A stretch of DNA of 10,015 nucleotides from Jiangellaceae bacterium (GTDB lineage Bacteria > Actinomycetota > Actinomycetes > Jiangellales > Jiangellaceae): positions 1 to 10,015 of the forward strand of contig JASLBX010000015.1 of the NCBI GenBank assembly GCA_030146385.1, in the 5' to 3' direction. The notes below the pieces were generated by a model that worked only from the letters and a program-made list of their open reading frames with translations, searched no databases and was not told where the DNA came from. The first letter of the stretch is position 1. Each line of letters opens with the position of its first letter. The translations under genes and the position numbers were made by a program. Shown one piece after another: positions 1 to 7,456 of this stretch.

Positions 1-453
1 CTTGAGCAGAACCGTGTAGATCAGGACGTAGAACAGGTTCGCAGCCAGAGTCAGCGCTGCGGCCAGCGGATTCACGAAGGCGAGCATCAGGCCGATCGCG
101 GCGGCGAGCATCGCGGCCGCGAACAGCGCACCCGCGCGCGGCGAGATCAATCCGGTCGCGATCGGCCGCCGCCTGGTCCGGCGCATGTGGACGTCGATGT
201 CGCGCTCGAGTACCTGGTTGAAGGCGTGCGCGCTGCCGGCGGCGAGCGTCCCGCCCAGGAGCGTCACCGCGACCAGCCCGATCGGCGGAAGTCCACGCTC
301 GGCGAGCACCATCGCGGGCAGAGTCGTGACAAGCAGCAACTCGATCACGCGCAGCTTCATCAGCGACACGTACGCACCGATCATCGTCCGCGCGGACGGC
401 CGGCTTTGGCGAGTCGCGTTGACCACCGCGCGAGCAGGTTTCACGGTGGTCAC
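1..453 (-). CDS. ctaB: Protohaem IX farnesyltransferase (haem O synthase), N-terminal part
   Basis: UbiA-superfamily membrane prenyltransferase that attaches a farnesyl group to haem B to make haem O, the precursor of haem A for aa3-type cytochrome oxidase. I read 151 codons without a stop from the GTG at 453 down to base 1; the C-terminal half lies off the window. Residues 30-48 carry the family segment around MKLRVIELLLVTTLPAM. Residues 79-87 (NQVLERDID) followed by MRRTRRRPI at 90-98 form the first aspartate-rich, Mg-diphosphate-binding motif and its basic follow-on. Hydrophobic segments lie at about 36-50, 58-73, 108-127 and 130-149. The GTG start is chosen because GTGAGG (464-459) sits 5 nt upstream. 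The gene is divergent from the tkt operon, a typical actinobacterial arrangement. Two small oddities: E83 where many homologues have Asp, and KLR at 33-35 where KPR is usual. The identification is secure. Confidence 0.95.
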   Translation of the reverse strand, partial: MTTVKPARAVVNATRQSRPSARTMIGAYVSLMKLRVIELLLVTTLPAMVLAERGLPPIGLVAVTLLGGTLAAGSAHAFNQVLERDIDVHMRRTRRRPIATGLISPRAGALFAAAMLAAAIGLMLAFVNPLAAALTLAANLFYVLIYTVLLK

Positions 454-511
454 TACTACCTCACGGCTGACGGTGAATCGCGGACATCCTGGACCGCTGA
501 CGACGCGGCCG

Positions 512-517
512 AGTCTA
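512..517 (-). promoter_or_regulatory. Candidate -10 element of the ctaB promoter
   Basis: The minus strand reads TAGACT, a good match to the actinobacterial TANNNT -10 pattern, about 60 bp upstream of the ctaB GTG. Transcription would start near 505 and give a leader of about 50 nt. No convincing TTGACA-like -35 is seen at the expected distance (the bases there are GC-only), so this is an inference from position and one hexamer. Confidence 0.35.
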
Positions 518-626
518 GCCGGGCCACCATCACGCCGCCCCAGCACCTCGCCGCTCAGGCCCTGTGAGTCTCGACACGGCGCTTGCCTAGCTCCCTGGCT
601 AACTGACAGGGGCATTCGGGTTTGCA

Positions 627-839
627 TCAAGCGGACGTGGCGGCCAAGACTCCCCAGTCCCTGCACGCCAAGCCGCCGCCACCTGATCGGGCGCGCCGCG
701 ATGTGACCAGGCGGCTATTCGTTATCCGCGTATGCCACGGGAGCTGGTTCATCAGCTCGAGTGAATCTCGGCCGCATGCGACCGCGGCGGCGTAGTCTCC
801 CCGTTCGTACTGCACTGTGCTCAGCGTCCACAACGACAT
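627..839 (-). pseudogene. Possible decayed TPR-repeat gene fragment
   Basis: A short minus-strand reading frame in the ctaB-tkt gap encodes a stretch that looks like one tetratricopeptide repeat: residues 5-32 include LSTVQYERGDYAAAV followed by a helix ending SLELMNQL. The spacing of L, Y, G-D-Y, A and L resembles the helix-turn-helix TPR pattern seen in actinobacterial regulators. After residue 42 the translation turns into low-quality Arg/Gly-rich sequence, and the frame is closed upstream by a stop at 899-897. No Shine-Dalgarno sequence or full domain is visible. A remnant of a larger TPR or regulator gene is the best guess; a chance match is quite possible. Nothing else gene-like is supported in 454-1103. 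Confidence 0.3.
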
Positions 840-899
840 GGAGAGCCACCATCGTGCGCGCTTCGTAGGCCGTCGTACAGCTCGGAGCAGCAGGCATCA

Positions 900-968
900 A
901 GCTTCCATAATGCTGCAAAAGCGACAGTGTGGAAGCTCGGTGCAGATCAGCTTGGCACCGTGGAAACT
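900..968. promoter_or_regulatory. Three spaced TGGAARCT motifs upstream of tkt (possible operator)
   Basis: AGCTTCCA at 900-907 and TGGAAGCT at 930-937 form a perfect 8-bp inverted repeat. A third, near-identical TGGAAACT lies at 961-968. The centres are 30 and 31 bp apart, close to three helical turns. The second and third copies belong to a longer imperfect direct repeat (929-945 against 960-976, 14 of 17 bases the same). The cluster lies upstream of the candidate tkt -10 element, where a regulator could bind. No known regulator is assigned. Confidence 0.35.
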
Positions 969-1027
969 CGCTGCCGCCCAACCACTCGCCTTCACCGATG
1001 CGGGCGCGCGGGGAATGGCGGCACCGA

Positions 1028-1033
1028 TAGGCT
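1028..1033 (+). promoter_or_regulatory. Candidate -10 element of the tkt operon promoter
   Basis: TAGGCT matches the actinobacterial TANNNT -10 pattern. Transcription would start near 1040, giving a leader of about 64 nt before the tkt GTG at 1104. No clear -35 hexamer is present. The leader would contain a small hairpin, CCTCG (1050-1054) / CGAGG (1059-1063) with a TGAT loop. It is the only candidate I see close to the operon's first gene. Confidence 0.35.
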
Positions 1034-1085
1034 CGTTGCCGGATTGTGACCTCGTGATCGAGGCCGTCCGCAGCCCGTGCCGCGT

Positions 1086-1093
1086 GAGAGGAG
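1086..1093 (+). promoter_or_regulatory. Ribosome binding site that sets the tkt start
   Basis: GAGAGGAG is a strong Shine-Dalgarno sequence 10 nt before the GTG at 1104. An in-frame GTG at 1077 lies upstream of this site and has no comparable site of its own, so 1104 is preferred. Confidence 0.8.
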
Positions 1094-1103
1094 CCCGACG
1101 CCG

Positions 1104-3215
1104 GTGAGCGCCGACACCACGACACTCGACTGGACCAACCTGGACCGCCGCGCGGTTGACACGGTTCGAGTCCTTGCCATGGACGCCGTCGAGAAGGTCG
1201 GAAACGGCCATCCCGGCACCGCGATGAGCCTGGCCCCGGCGGCCTACCTGCTCTTCCAGCGGCATCTCCGTCACGATCCCTCGGACCCGCAATGGCTGGG
1301 CCGCGACCGCTTCGTGCTTTCTGCTGGGCACTCCAGCCTCACGCTGTACATCCAGCTGTACCTGTCCGGGTACCCGATGACGCTGGATGACCTCAAAGGC
1401 CTGCGCACCTGGGGTTCCCGCACGCCCGGCCACCCCGAGAACCACCGCACCCCGGGCGTCGAGACCACCACCGGCCCGCTCGGCCAGGGTGTGGGCAACG
1501 CGGTCGGCATGGCGATGGCGGCCCGCCGCACGCGCGGGCTGCTCGACCCGGACGCCGCACCGGGCACCAGCCCGTTCGACCACAACATCTACGTGATCGC
1601 CTCGGACGGCGACTTCCAGGAAGGCATCTCGGGCGAGGCGTCGTCGCTGGCTGGCACCCAACGGCTCGGCAATCTGATCGTCATCTGGGACGACAATCAG
1701 ATCTCCATCGAGGACGACACCAGCGTCGCGTTCACCGAGGACGCCGTCGCCCGGTACGCCGCATACGGCTGGCACACTCAGACGGTCGACTGGCGCGGCA
1801 ACGGCGGGCCGTACCACGAGGACGTCCACGCGCTGCACGCCGCGATCGAGAACGCCAAGGCGGCCACCGACCGGCCGAGCTTCATCGCGCTGCGCACGAT
1901 CATCGGCTGGCCGGCGCCCAACAAGCAGGACACCGGCGCGATCCACGGCGCAAAGCTCGGTGCGGACGAGCTTGCCGCCACCAAGCGCATCCTCGGCGTC
2001 GACCCCGACGCGCCGTTCCAGGTCGACGACGAAGTCCGCGAGCATGCGCTCGACGTCCGCGAACGCGGAGCGAAGGCCCGCCTGGAGTGGGAAGAGCCCT
2101 TCGCCGCCTGGCAGTCCGCCAATCCCGACCAGGCGGCTCTTCTGGAACGGCTCCGCCGGCGCCAGCTGCCCGACAGCTGGGCCGACGCCATGCCCACCTT
2201 CGAGCCCGGCAAGGACGTCGCCACCCGCAAGGCTTCCGGCGAGGTGCTCGCGGCCATCGCCCCTGTCCTCCCAGAGCTTTGGGGCGGTTCGGCGGACCTG
2301 GCCGGCAGCAACAACACCACTCCCAAGGGCGAGCCGAGCTTCTTCCCGCCCGAGCGGTCCAGCAAGGAGTTCTCCGGCGACTGGTACGGCCGGGTGCTGC
2401 ACTTCGGGGTCCGCGAGCACGCCATGGGATCGGTGCTCAATGGCATCGCGCTGCATGGCCTGACGCTTCCCTACGGCGGGACGTTCCTGGTCTTCAGCGA
2501 CTACATGCGACCAGCCGTCCGGCTCGCCGCACTCATGCAATTGCCGGTGACGTACGTCTGGACGCACGACTCCATCGGCCTTGGCGAGGACGGCCCCACG
2601 CACCAGCCCGTCGAGCATCTCGCCGCGCTGCGTGCGATTCCGGGGCTGGACGTCGTCCGGCCGGCCGATGCCAACGAGACCGCCGCGGCTTGGCGCACCA
2701 TCCTGGAGCACCACACGTCCGGCGAGCCACGTCCAGCCGGCCTGGCCCTGACCCGGCAGAACGTGCCGACGTTCCCGCGCGGCACGGACGGTTTCGCCGA
2801 CGCCGAGGGAGTCGCCCGCGGCGGCTACGTCCTCGTCGACACACCGTCCGGCGCGGAGCCCGACGTCGTGCTCATCGGGACCGGCTCCGAGGTCCAGCTC
2901 GCGGTGGCCGCCCGGGAGCAACTGGCCACCGAAGGCATCCAGGCCCGCGTGGTGTCGATGCCGTGCCGCGAGTGGTTCGACGCCCAGGACGACGGGTACC
3001 GCGAGAGTGTGGTCCCGCCCAGCGTCCGGGCACGCGTCTCGGTGGAGGCGGCCGTGGCGCAGAGTTGGCGTGATCTCATCGGCGATGCCGGGCGCAGCGT
3101 CAGCCTGGAGCACTTCGGCGCATCGGCCGACTACAAGACGCTGTTCCGCGAGTTCGGCATCACTGCGGAGGCCGTCGTGGCCGCCGCCAAGGAATCCATT
3201 TCCGCTGCAAACTGA
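1104..3215 (+). CDS. tkt: Transketolase
   Basis: Cytosolic, thiamine-diphosphate-dependent enzyme that moves two-carbon ketol units between pentose, triose, tetrose and hexose phosphates in the non-oxidative pentose phosphate pathway. From the GTG at 1104 it is 703 residues, normal for the family. Visible landmarks: GNGHPG (33-38) with the conserved His36; GPLGQG (124-129); the ThDP/metal motif from SDGD (167-170) to DDN (196-198); the pyrimidine domain with FGVREHAMG, in which E438 is the expected catalytic Glu activating the cofactor; H488; and GEDGPTHQPVEHL (494-506) with H500. The C-terminal domain carries IGTGSEVQLA (591-600). It is the first gene of the operon; tal follows after 28 bp. 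The 9-residue longer form starting at 1077 is unlikely, given the Shine-Dalgarno position. Confidence 0.98.
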   Translation: MSADTTTLDWTNLDRRAVDTVRVLAMDAVEKVGNGHPGTAMSLAPAAYLLFQRHLRHDPSDPQWLGRDRFVLSAGHSSLTLYIQLYLSGYPMTLDDLKGLRTWGSRTPGHPENHRTPGVETTTGPLGQGVGNAVGMAMAARRTRGLLDPDAAPGTSPFDHNIYVIASDGDFQEGISGEASSLAGTQRLGNLIVIWDDNQISIEDDTSVAFTEDAVARYAAYGWHTQTVDWRGNGGPYHEDVHALHAAIENAKAATDRPSFIALRTIIGWPAPNKQDTGAIHGAKLGADELAATKRILGVDPDAPFQVDDEVREHALDVRERGAKARLEWEEPFAAWQSANPDQAALLERLRRRQLPDSWADAMPTFEPGKDVATRKASGEVLAAIAPVLPELWGGSADLAGSNNTTPKGEPSFFPPERSSKEFSGDWYGRVLHFGVREHAMGSVLNGIALHGLTLPYGGTFLVFSDYMRPAVRLAALMQLPVTYVWTHDSIGLGEDGPTHQPVEHLAALRAIPGLDVVRPADANETAAAWRTILEHHTSGEPRPAGLALTRQNVPTFPRGTDGFADAEGVARGGYVLVDTPSGAEPDVVLIGTGSEVQLAVAAREQLATEGIQARVVSMPCREWFDAQDDGYRESVVPPSVRARVSVEAAVAQSWRDLIGDAGRSVSLEHFGASADYKTLFREFGITAEAVVAAAKESISAAN

Positions 3216-3243
3216 TCGGCAACCATAGAGGGGACGAGCTGCC

Positions 3244-4347
3244 ATGTCCGAGCCGCTCCGAGCACTGTCCGCACAGGGCGTCGCCATCTGGCTGGACGAC
3301 CTGTCGCGCGACCGAATCCAGACCGGAAACCTGCAATCGCTCGTCGACGAGAAGCACGTCGTCGGTGTCACGTCCAACCCGACCATCTTTCAGGGCGCGA
3401 TCTCCAAGAGCAGCCTGTACGACGACCACATCAAGGCGGCCGCCGAGTCGGATGAGGACGCCGAAGCCGCGGTCCGCCGCCTGACGACCGACGACGTGCG
3501 CTCCGCGTGCGACCTGCTGGCGCCGGTGGCCAAGCAGACAGTGATCGACGGGCGGGTCTCGATCGAGGTCGATCCCCGGCTCGCGCACGACACTGAGGCC
3601 ACCACCGCGCAGGTTCACGACCTCTGGACGACGGTCGGCCGGCCGAACTTGTTCGTCAAGATCCCGGCGACTCGGGAAGGCCTGCCGGCGATCACCTCCA
3701 GCATCGCCGACGGCATCAGCGTCAACGTCACCCTGATCTTCTCGATCGACCGGTACCGCGAGGTGATGGACGCGTACATGACCGGGCTCGAGCAGCGCCT
3801 CGAAGCCGGCGAGTCACTGTCCGGCATCGAATCGGTGGCGTCGTTCTTCGTCAGCCGGGTCGACACCGAGGTCGACAAGCGGCTCGACGCGATGGGGACG
3901 GACGAAGCCCTGGCGCTACGCGGAAAGGCCGCGGTCGCGAACGCCCGGCTGGCGTACGCCGCCTTCGAGGACGTCGCTGCCAGCGAGCGGTGGCAGCGGC
4001 TCGAGGAAGCCGGCGCCGCCCGGCAGCGGCCGCTGTGGGCGTCGACCGGGGTGAAGAACCCTGACTACTCCGACACCATGTACGTGACCGAGCTGGTAGC
4101 ACCCGGAACCGTCAACACGATGCCGGAGAAGACCCTCGATGCCGTGGCCTACCACGCCGAGATCACCGGCGACACTGTGACGCCGAACTACGACGACGCC
4201 CGCCGGACCATGGCGGCGCTCAAGGACATCGGCATCGACATGGCGGACGTGACGCAGGTGCTCGAGGATGAGGGTGTCGACAAGTTCGCCACCAGCTGGA
4301 ACGACCTGCTCAGTACCGTCGAAGCGAAGCTCGAGGCGATGCGATGA
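3244..4347 (+). CDS. tal: Transaldolase
   Basis: Transfers a dihydroxyacetone unit from sedoheptulose-7-phosphate to glyceraldehyde-3-phosphate, giving erythrose-4-phosphate and fructose-6-phosphate. At 367 residues it fits the longer transaldolase type common in actinobacteria. Motifs seen: IWLDDLSR (15-22) near the N terminus; GVTSNPTIFQ (41-50); NLFVKIPAT (135-143), where K139 is the expected Schiff-base lysine; GISVNVTLIFS (157-167); and RPLWASTGVKNP (262-273). The ATG at 3244 follows a GAGGGGAC Shine-Dalgarno sequence at about 3228-3235. Its stop overlaps the pgi start by 4 bp (ATGA), so the two are probably translationally coupled. Some other bacteria have these two enzymes fused in one protein. 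Confidence 0.98.
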   Translation: MSEPLRALSAQGVAIWLDDLSRDRIQTGNLQSLVDEKHVVGVTSNPTIFQGAISKSSLYDDHIKAAAESDEDAEAAVRRLTTDDVRSACDLLAPVAKQTVIDGRVSIEVDPRLAHDTEATTAQVHDLWTTVGRPNLFVKIPATREGLPAITSSIADGISVNVTLIFSIDRYREVMDAYMTGLEQRLEAGESLSGIESVASFFVSRVDTEVDKRLDAMGTDEALALRGKAAVANARLAYAAFEDVAASERWQRLEEAGAARQRPLWASTGVKNPDYSDTMYVTELVAPGTVNTMPEKTLDAVAYHAEITGDTVTPNYDDARRTMAALKDIGIDMADVTQVLEDEGVDKFATSWNDLLSTVEAKLEAMR

Positions 4348-5891
4348 ACGCCTTTGTCGAGTTCGGCGCCGCTACGGACGCCGCCGTAAAACAACTCGTC
4401 GCAGACCAGGTGGCGTCCCGGATAGCCACGGGCGACGCCACGCTGTGGGGCCCGGCCGCCCAGGAGGAAGCCGCGGTCCGGCTCGGCTGGGTGAGCCTGT
4501 ACGAGACGTCCCGGCCGTTGCTGGCCGAGGTCGAGGCGCTCGAGGCCGAACTCCGCGCCGAGGGCCTCGATCACATCGTGCTGTGCGGCATGGGCGGCTC
4601 GTCACTGGCGCCGGAGGTCATCACCAGCACCGCCGGCGTGGAGCTCACAGTCCTCGACACCACCGACCCTCGCGTCATCCGCCGCGCGCTGGCCGACCGG
4701 CTGGAGCACACCATCGTCGTGATCTCCAGCAAGTCCGGCACTACCGTCGAAACCGACAGCCAGCGGCGTGCGTTCGAAGCGGCGTTCAGCGAAGTCGGCA
4801 TCGACGCTGCGTCCCGGATGGTCGTCGTCACCGACCAGGGTTCGACCCTGGCCCACCACGCCACCGAGTCGGGGTACCGGCGGGTCTTCCTCGCCGACTC
4901 CACAGTGGGCGGCCGCTATTCCGCTCTGACCGCGTTCGGGCTGGTGCCGAGCGGTCTGGCCGGGGCGGACATCGCGACGTTGCTCGACGACGCCGCCGCG
5001 GTCGGGCCACTGCTCGAAGTGGACTCCCCCGACAATCCCGCCCTTCAGCTGGGCGCGGCTCTAGGCTCGGGCCCGGCCGACAAGGTCACCATCGACGCGT
5101 CTACCTCGGGCATCATCGGGTTCGCCGACTGGGCTGAGCAGCTGATCGCCGAGTCCACCGGCAAAGAGGGCAAGGGCGTGCTGCCGATCGTCACGAGCCT
5201 GGACGACCCCGAGCTCCGTTGGGGAGCACAAGACTTACTGCAGGTACGTGTCGTTGAAGGAGCCCTCGGCGCGCAATTCCTGCTCTGGGAGTACGCCACG
5301 GCCGTCGCCGGGCGGCTGCTCGGCATCAACCCGTTCGACCAGCCGGACGTCGAGAGCGCCAAGAAGGCGGCCCGAGGCTTCCTCGATTCCCAGCCGGAAC
5401 CCGAGCCGGCCGCTTTTGTTGACGGCGCCGTCGAGGTTCGCGGGTCGGAGGGTCTGCTCGACGGCGTCTCGTCGCTGCCCGCCGCTGTGGATGCGCTGCT
5501 CGGCCAGCTCGGCGAGCGCGGGTATGTCGCCGTCATGGCGTACCTCGACCGCGAAGGTGAGGACGCCGCGCTGGCCGAGATTCGGCGTCCCCTCGCCGTC
5601 CGCACCGAGCGGCCGGTGACGTTCGGCTGGGGACCGCGCTTTCTGCACTCGACCGGCCAGTACCACAAGGGCGGCCCCGAGATTGGGGTCTTCCTGCAGG
5701 TCACCGGCGCGGTGGAGGAGGACGTCGACGTGCCCGACCGGCCCTTCACGTTCGGCCAGCTGATCGCCGCCCAGGCAGCGGGCGACGCGCAGGTGCTTGC
5801 CGGCCTCGGCCGTCCGGTTCTCCGGCTGCACCTCACCGACCGCGCGGAAGGTATCCGCCAGATCCAGGACGTCGTCGGCAGCGCCGAGTAA
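4344..5891 (+). CDS. pgi: Glucose-6-phosphate isomerase
   Basis: Interconverts fructose-6-phosphate and glucose-6-phosphate in the cytosol, linking the non-oxidative branch (tkt, tal) back to the substrate of the next gene, zwf. The 515-residue protein has two SIS sugar-isomerase domains. Motifs: GMGGSSLAPEV (82-92), ISSKSGTTVET (127-137, phosphate binding), GGRYSALTAFGL (189-200), AESTGKEGKGVLPI (269-282), NPFDQPDVE (329-337) and HSTGQYHKGG (435-444), whose Lys442 is the likely ring-opening or proton-transfer lysine region. The sequence is shorter and more divergent than the usual 540-560-residue enzyme and resembles the Pgi half of bifunctional transaldolase/Pgi proteins. The ATG lies inside the tal stop (ATGA). 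Its presence between tal and zwf differs from the order I recall for Streptomyces, Mycobacterium and Corynebacterium, where zwf follows tal directly. Confidence 0.95.
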   Translation: MNAFVEFGAATDAAVKQLVADQVASRIATGDATLWGPAAQEEAAVRLGWVSLYETSRPLLAEVEALEAELRAEGLDHIVLCGMGGSSLAPEVITSTAGVELTVLDTTDPRVIRRALADRLEHTIVVISSKSGTTVETDSQRRAFEAAFSEVGIDAASRMVVVTDQGSTLAHHATESGYRRVFLADSTVGGRYSALTAFGLVPSGLAGADIATLLDDAAAVGPLLEVDSPDNPALQLGAALGSGPADKVTIDASTSGIIGFADWAEQLIAESTGKEGKGVLPIVTSLDDPELRWGAQDLLQVRVVEGALGAQFLLWEYATAVAGRLLGINPFDQPDVESAKKAARGFLDSQPEPEPAAFVDGAVEVRGSEGLLDGVSSLPAAVDALLGQLGERGYVAVMAYLDREGEDAALAEIRRPLAVRTERPVTFGWGPRFLHSTGQYHKGGPEIGVFLQVTGAVEEDVDVPDRPFTFGQLIAAQAAGDAQVLAGLGRPVLRLHLTDRAEGIRQIQDVVGSAE

Positions 5892-5917
5892 CCCAGCGCG
5901 GAAGGAGCCACCCGTTC

Positions 5918-7456
5918 GTGCCAACCAACACGAGACCGCGTAATCCGCTACGCGACCCGCGCGACAAGCGGCTCCCCCGCATCGCCGGGCCGTGCAGCCT
6001 GATCATCTTCGGGGTCACCGGGGACCTGGCCCGCAAGAAGCTGATGCCGGCCGTCTACGACCTGGCCAACCGTGGCCTGCTGCCGCCGGGCTTCTCCCTG
6101 GTCGGCTTCGCCAGGCGCGACTGGGCAACCCAGGACTTCGGCAAGCAGGTGCGTGACGCGGTCCGCGATAACGCCCGCACACCGTTCCGCGAGGCCACGT
6201 GGCAACAGCTCGCACAGGGGTTCCGGTTCGTCCCCGGCGAGTTCCAGGACGACGACGCGTTCGACAACCTTGAGAAGACCATCCGCGAGGTTGACGAGGC
6301 ACAGGGAACCGGCGGCAACCACGCCTTCTACCTGTCAATCCCGCCGAAATTCTTCGACGTGGTGGTCAAGCAGTTGGCCCGCTCCGGGCTCGCCGAGGCT
6401 GAGACGGACGAGCAGTGGCGGCGCGTGGTCATCGAGAAGCCGTTCGGGCACGACCTGGTCAGTGCGCGCCAGCTCAACGACGTCGTCGAGGCGATCTTCC
6501 CGCCTGACTCTGTGTTCCGGATCGACCACTACCTGGGCAAGGAAACCGTCCAGAACATCATGGCGTTGCGCTTCGCCAACCAGCTGTTCGAGCCGATCTG
6601 GAACTCCAACTACGTGGACCACGTACAGATCACGATGGCCGAGGACATCGGCATCGAGGGCCGGGCCGGCTACTACGACGGCATCGGCGCCGCCCGCGAC
6701 GTGATCCAGAACCACCTCCTCCAGTTGCTCGCGCTCGTCGCGATGGAGGAGCCGGTCTCGTTCGACGCCGCCGCGCTGCGGGCGGAGAAGGAGAAGATCC
6801 TCTCGGCCGTCCGCATATCCAATGACCTCGATCTCCACACCGCCCGCGGCCAGTACACGGGCGGATGGGCCGGCGGAGTCAAGGTCTCCGGATACCTGGA
6901 CGAGGACGGCATCTCCGAGGACTCGCGGACCGAGACGTTCGCCGCCATCCGCCTCGACATCGAGACCCGCCGCTGGGCAGGCGTCCCGTTCTACCTGCGG
7001 ACCGGCAAGCGGCTGGGCCGGCGGGTGACCGAGGTTGCGGTGGTGTTCAAGCGAGCGCCGCACCTGCCGTTCGAAGCGACCGCCACCGAAGAGCTCGGCG
7101 AGAACGCCCTTGTGGTGCGCGTCCAGCCGGACGAGGGGGTCACGATCCGGTTCGGGTCCAAGGTGCCGGGCACCGCCATGGAGGTCCGCGACGTGACCAT
7201 GGACTTCGGGTACGGGCACTCGTTCACCGAAGCCAGCCCCGAGGCGTACGAGCGGTTGATCCTGGACGTCCTGCTCGGGGACCCGCCGCTGTTCCCGCGC
7301 CAGGAAGAGGTCGAGCTGTCCTGGCGGATCCTCGATCCCATCGTCGAGCACTGGGCCAAGGCCGGCCAGCCGGAGCCGTACGCTTCCGGCAGCTGGGGGC
7401 CTGTCAGCGCCGATGAGATGCTCGCCCGGGACGGACGGAGCTGGAGACGGCCATGA
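5918..7456 (+). CDS. zwf: Glucose-6-phosphate 1-dehydrogenase
   Basis: Oxidises glucose-6-phosphate to 6-phosphogluconolactone with reduction of NADP+ (or NAD+), the entry step and main NADPH source of the oxidative pentose phosphate pathway. The protein has 512 residues, typical length. Motifs: the dinucleotide fold FGVTGDLARKK (31-41); EKPFGHDL (173-180); the substrate-site signature RIDHYLGKE (201-209) with D203 and H204; H266 in DVIQNHLLQ as the probable catalytic-base His; and FYLRTGKRL (358-366). The GTG at 5918 is supported by GAAGGAG at 5901-5907, 10 nt upstream. It lies 26 bp after pgi, and its TGA overlaps the opcA ATG. The only cysteine is C26, so any redox control is more likely to act through OpcA than through a disulfide within Zwf; that is inference. 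Confidence 0.98.
   Translation: MPTNTRPRNPLRDPRDKRLPRIAGPCSLIIFGVTGDLARKKLMPAVYDLANRGLLPPGFSLVGFARRDWATQDFGKQVRDAVRDNARTPFREATWQQLAQGFRFVPGEFQDDDAFDNLEKTIREVDEAQGTGGNHAFYLSIPPKFFDVVVKQLARSGLAEAETDEQWRRVVIEKPFGHDLVSARQLNDVVEAIFPPDSVFRIDHYLGKETVQNIMALRFANQLFEPIWNSNYVDHVQITMAEDIGIEGRAGYYDGIGAARDVIQNHLLQLLALVAMEEPVSFDAAALRAEKEKILSAVRISNDLDLHTARGQYTGGWAGGVKVSGYLDEDGISEDSRTETFAAIRLDIETRRWAGVPFYLRTGKRLGRRVTEVAVVFKRAPHLPFEATATEELGENALVVRVQPDEGVTIRFGSKVPGTAMEVRDVTMDFGYGHSFTEASPEAYERLILDVLLGDPPLFPRQEEVELSWRILDPIVEHWAKAGQPEPYASGSWGPVSADEMLARDGRSWRRP

Noticed and set aside
187..567. Plus-strand frames opposite ctaB
   Set aside because: ctaB on the minus strand is clear from its motifs; these frames have no family resemblance.
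1077..1103. Upstream GTG start for tkt
   Set aside because: The strong Shine-Dalgarno sequence at 1086-1093 lies downstream of it and fits the GTG at 1104, and the added residues are not conserved-looking.
817..1107. A 96-codon plus-strand frame in the ctaB-tkt gap
   Set aside because: No ribosome binding site or recognisable protein features, and it runs across the candidate operator, promoter and tkt leader.
2087..3073. A 328-codon plus-strand frame inside tkt
   Set aside because: Arg/Pro/Ala-rich out-of-frame reading of transketolase.
897..3386. An 829-codon open frame on the minus strand
   Set aside because: It is the antisense shadow of tkt in GC-rich DNA; the translation is Gly/Arg/Val/Asp-rich without recognisable domains, while the plus strand encodes a complete transketolase.
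6335..7351. A 338-codon open frame on the minus strand
   Set aside because: Shadow of zwf; composition typical of antisense frames and no motif seen.
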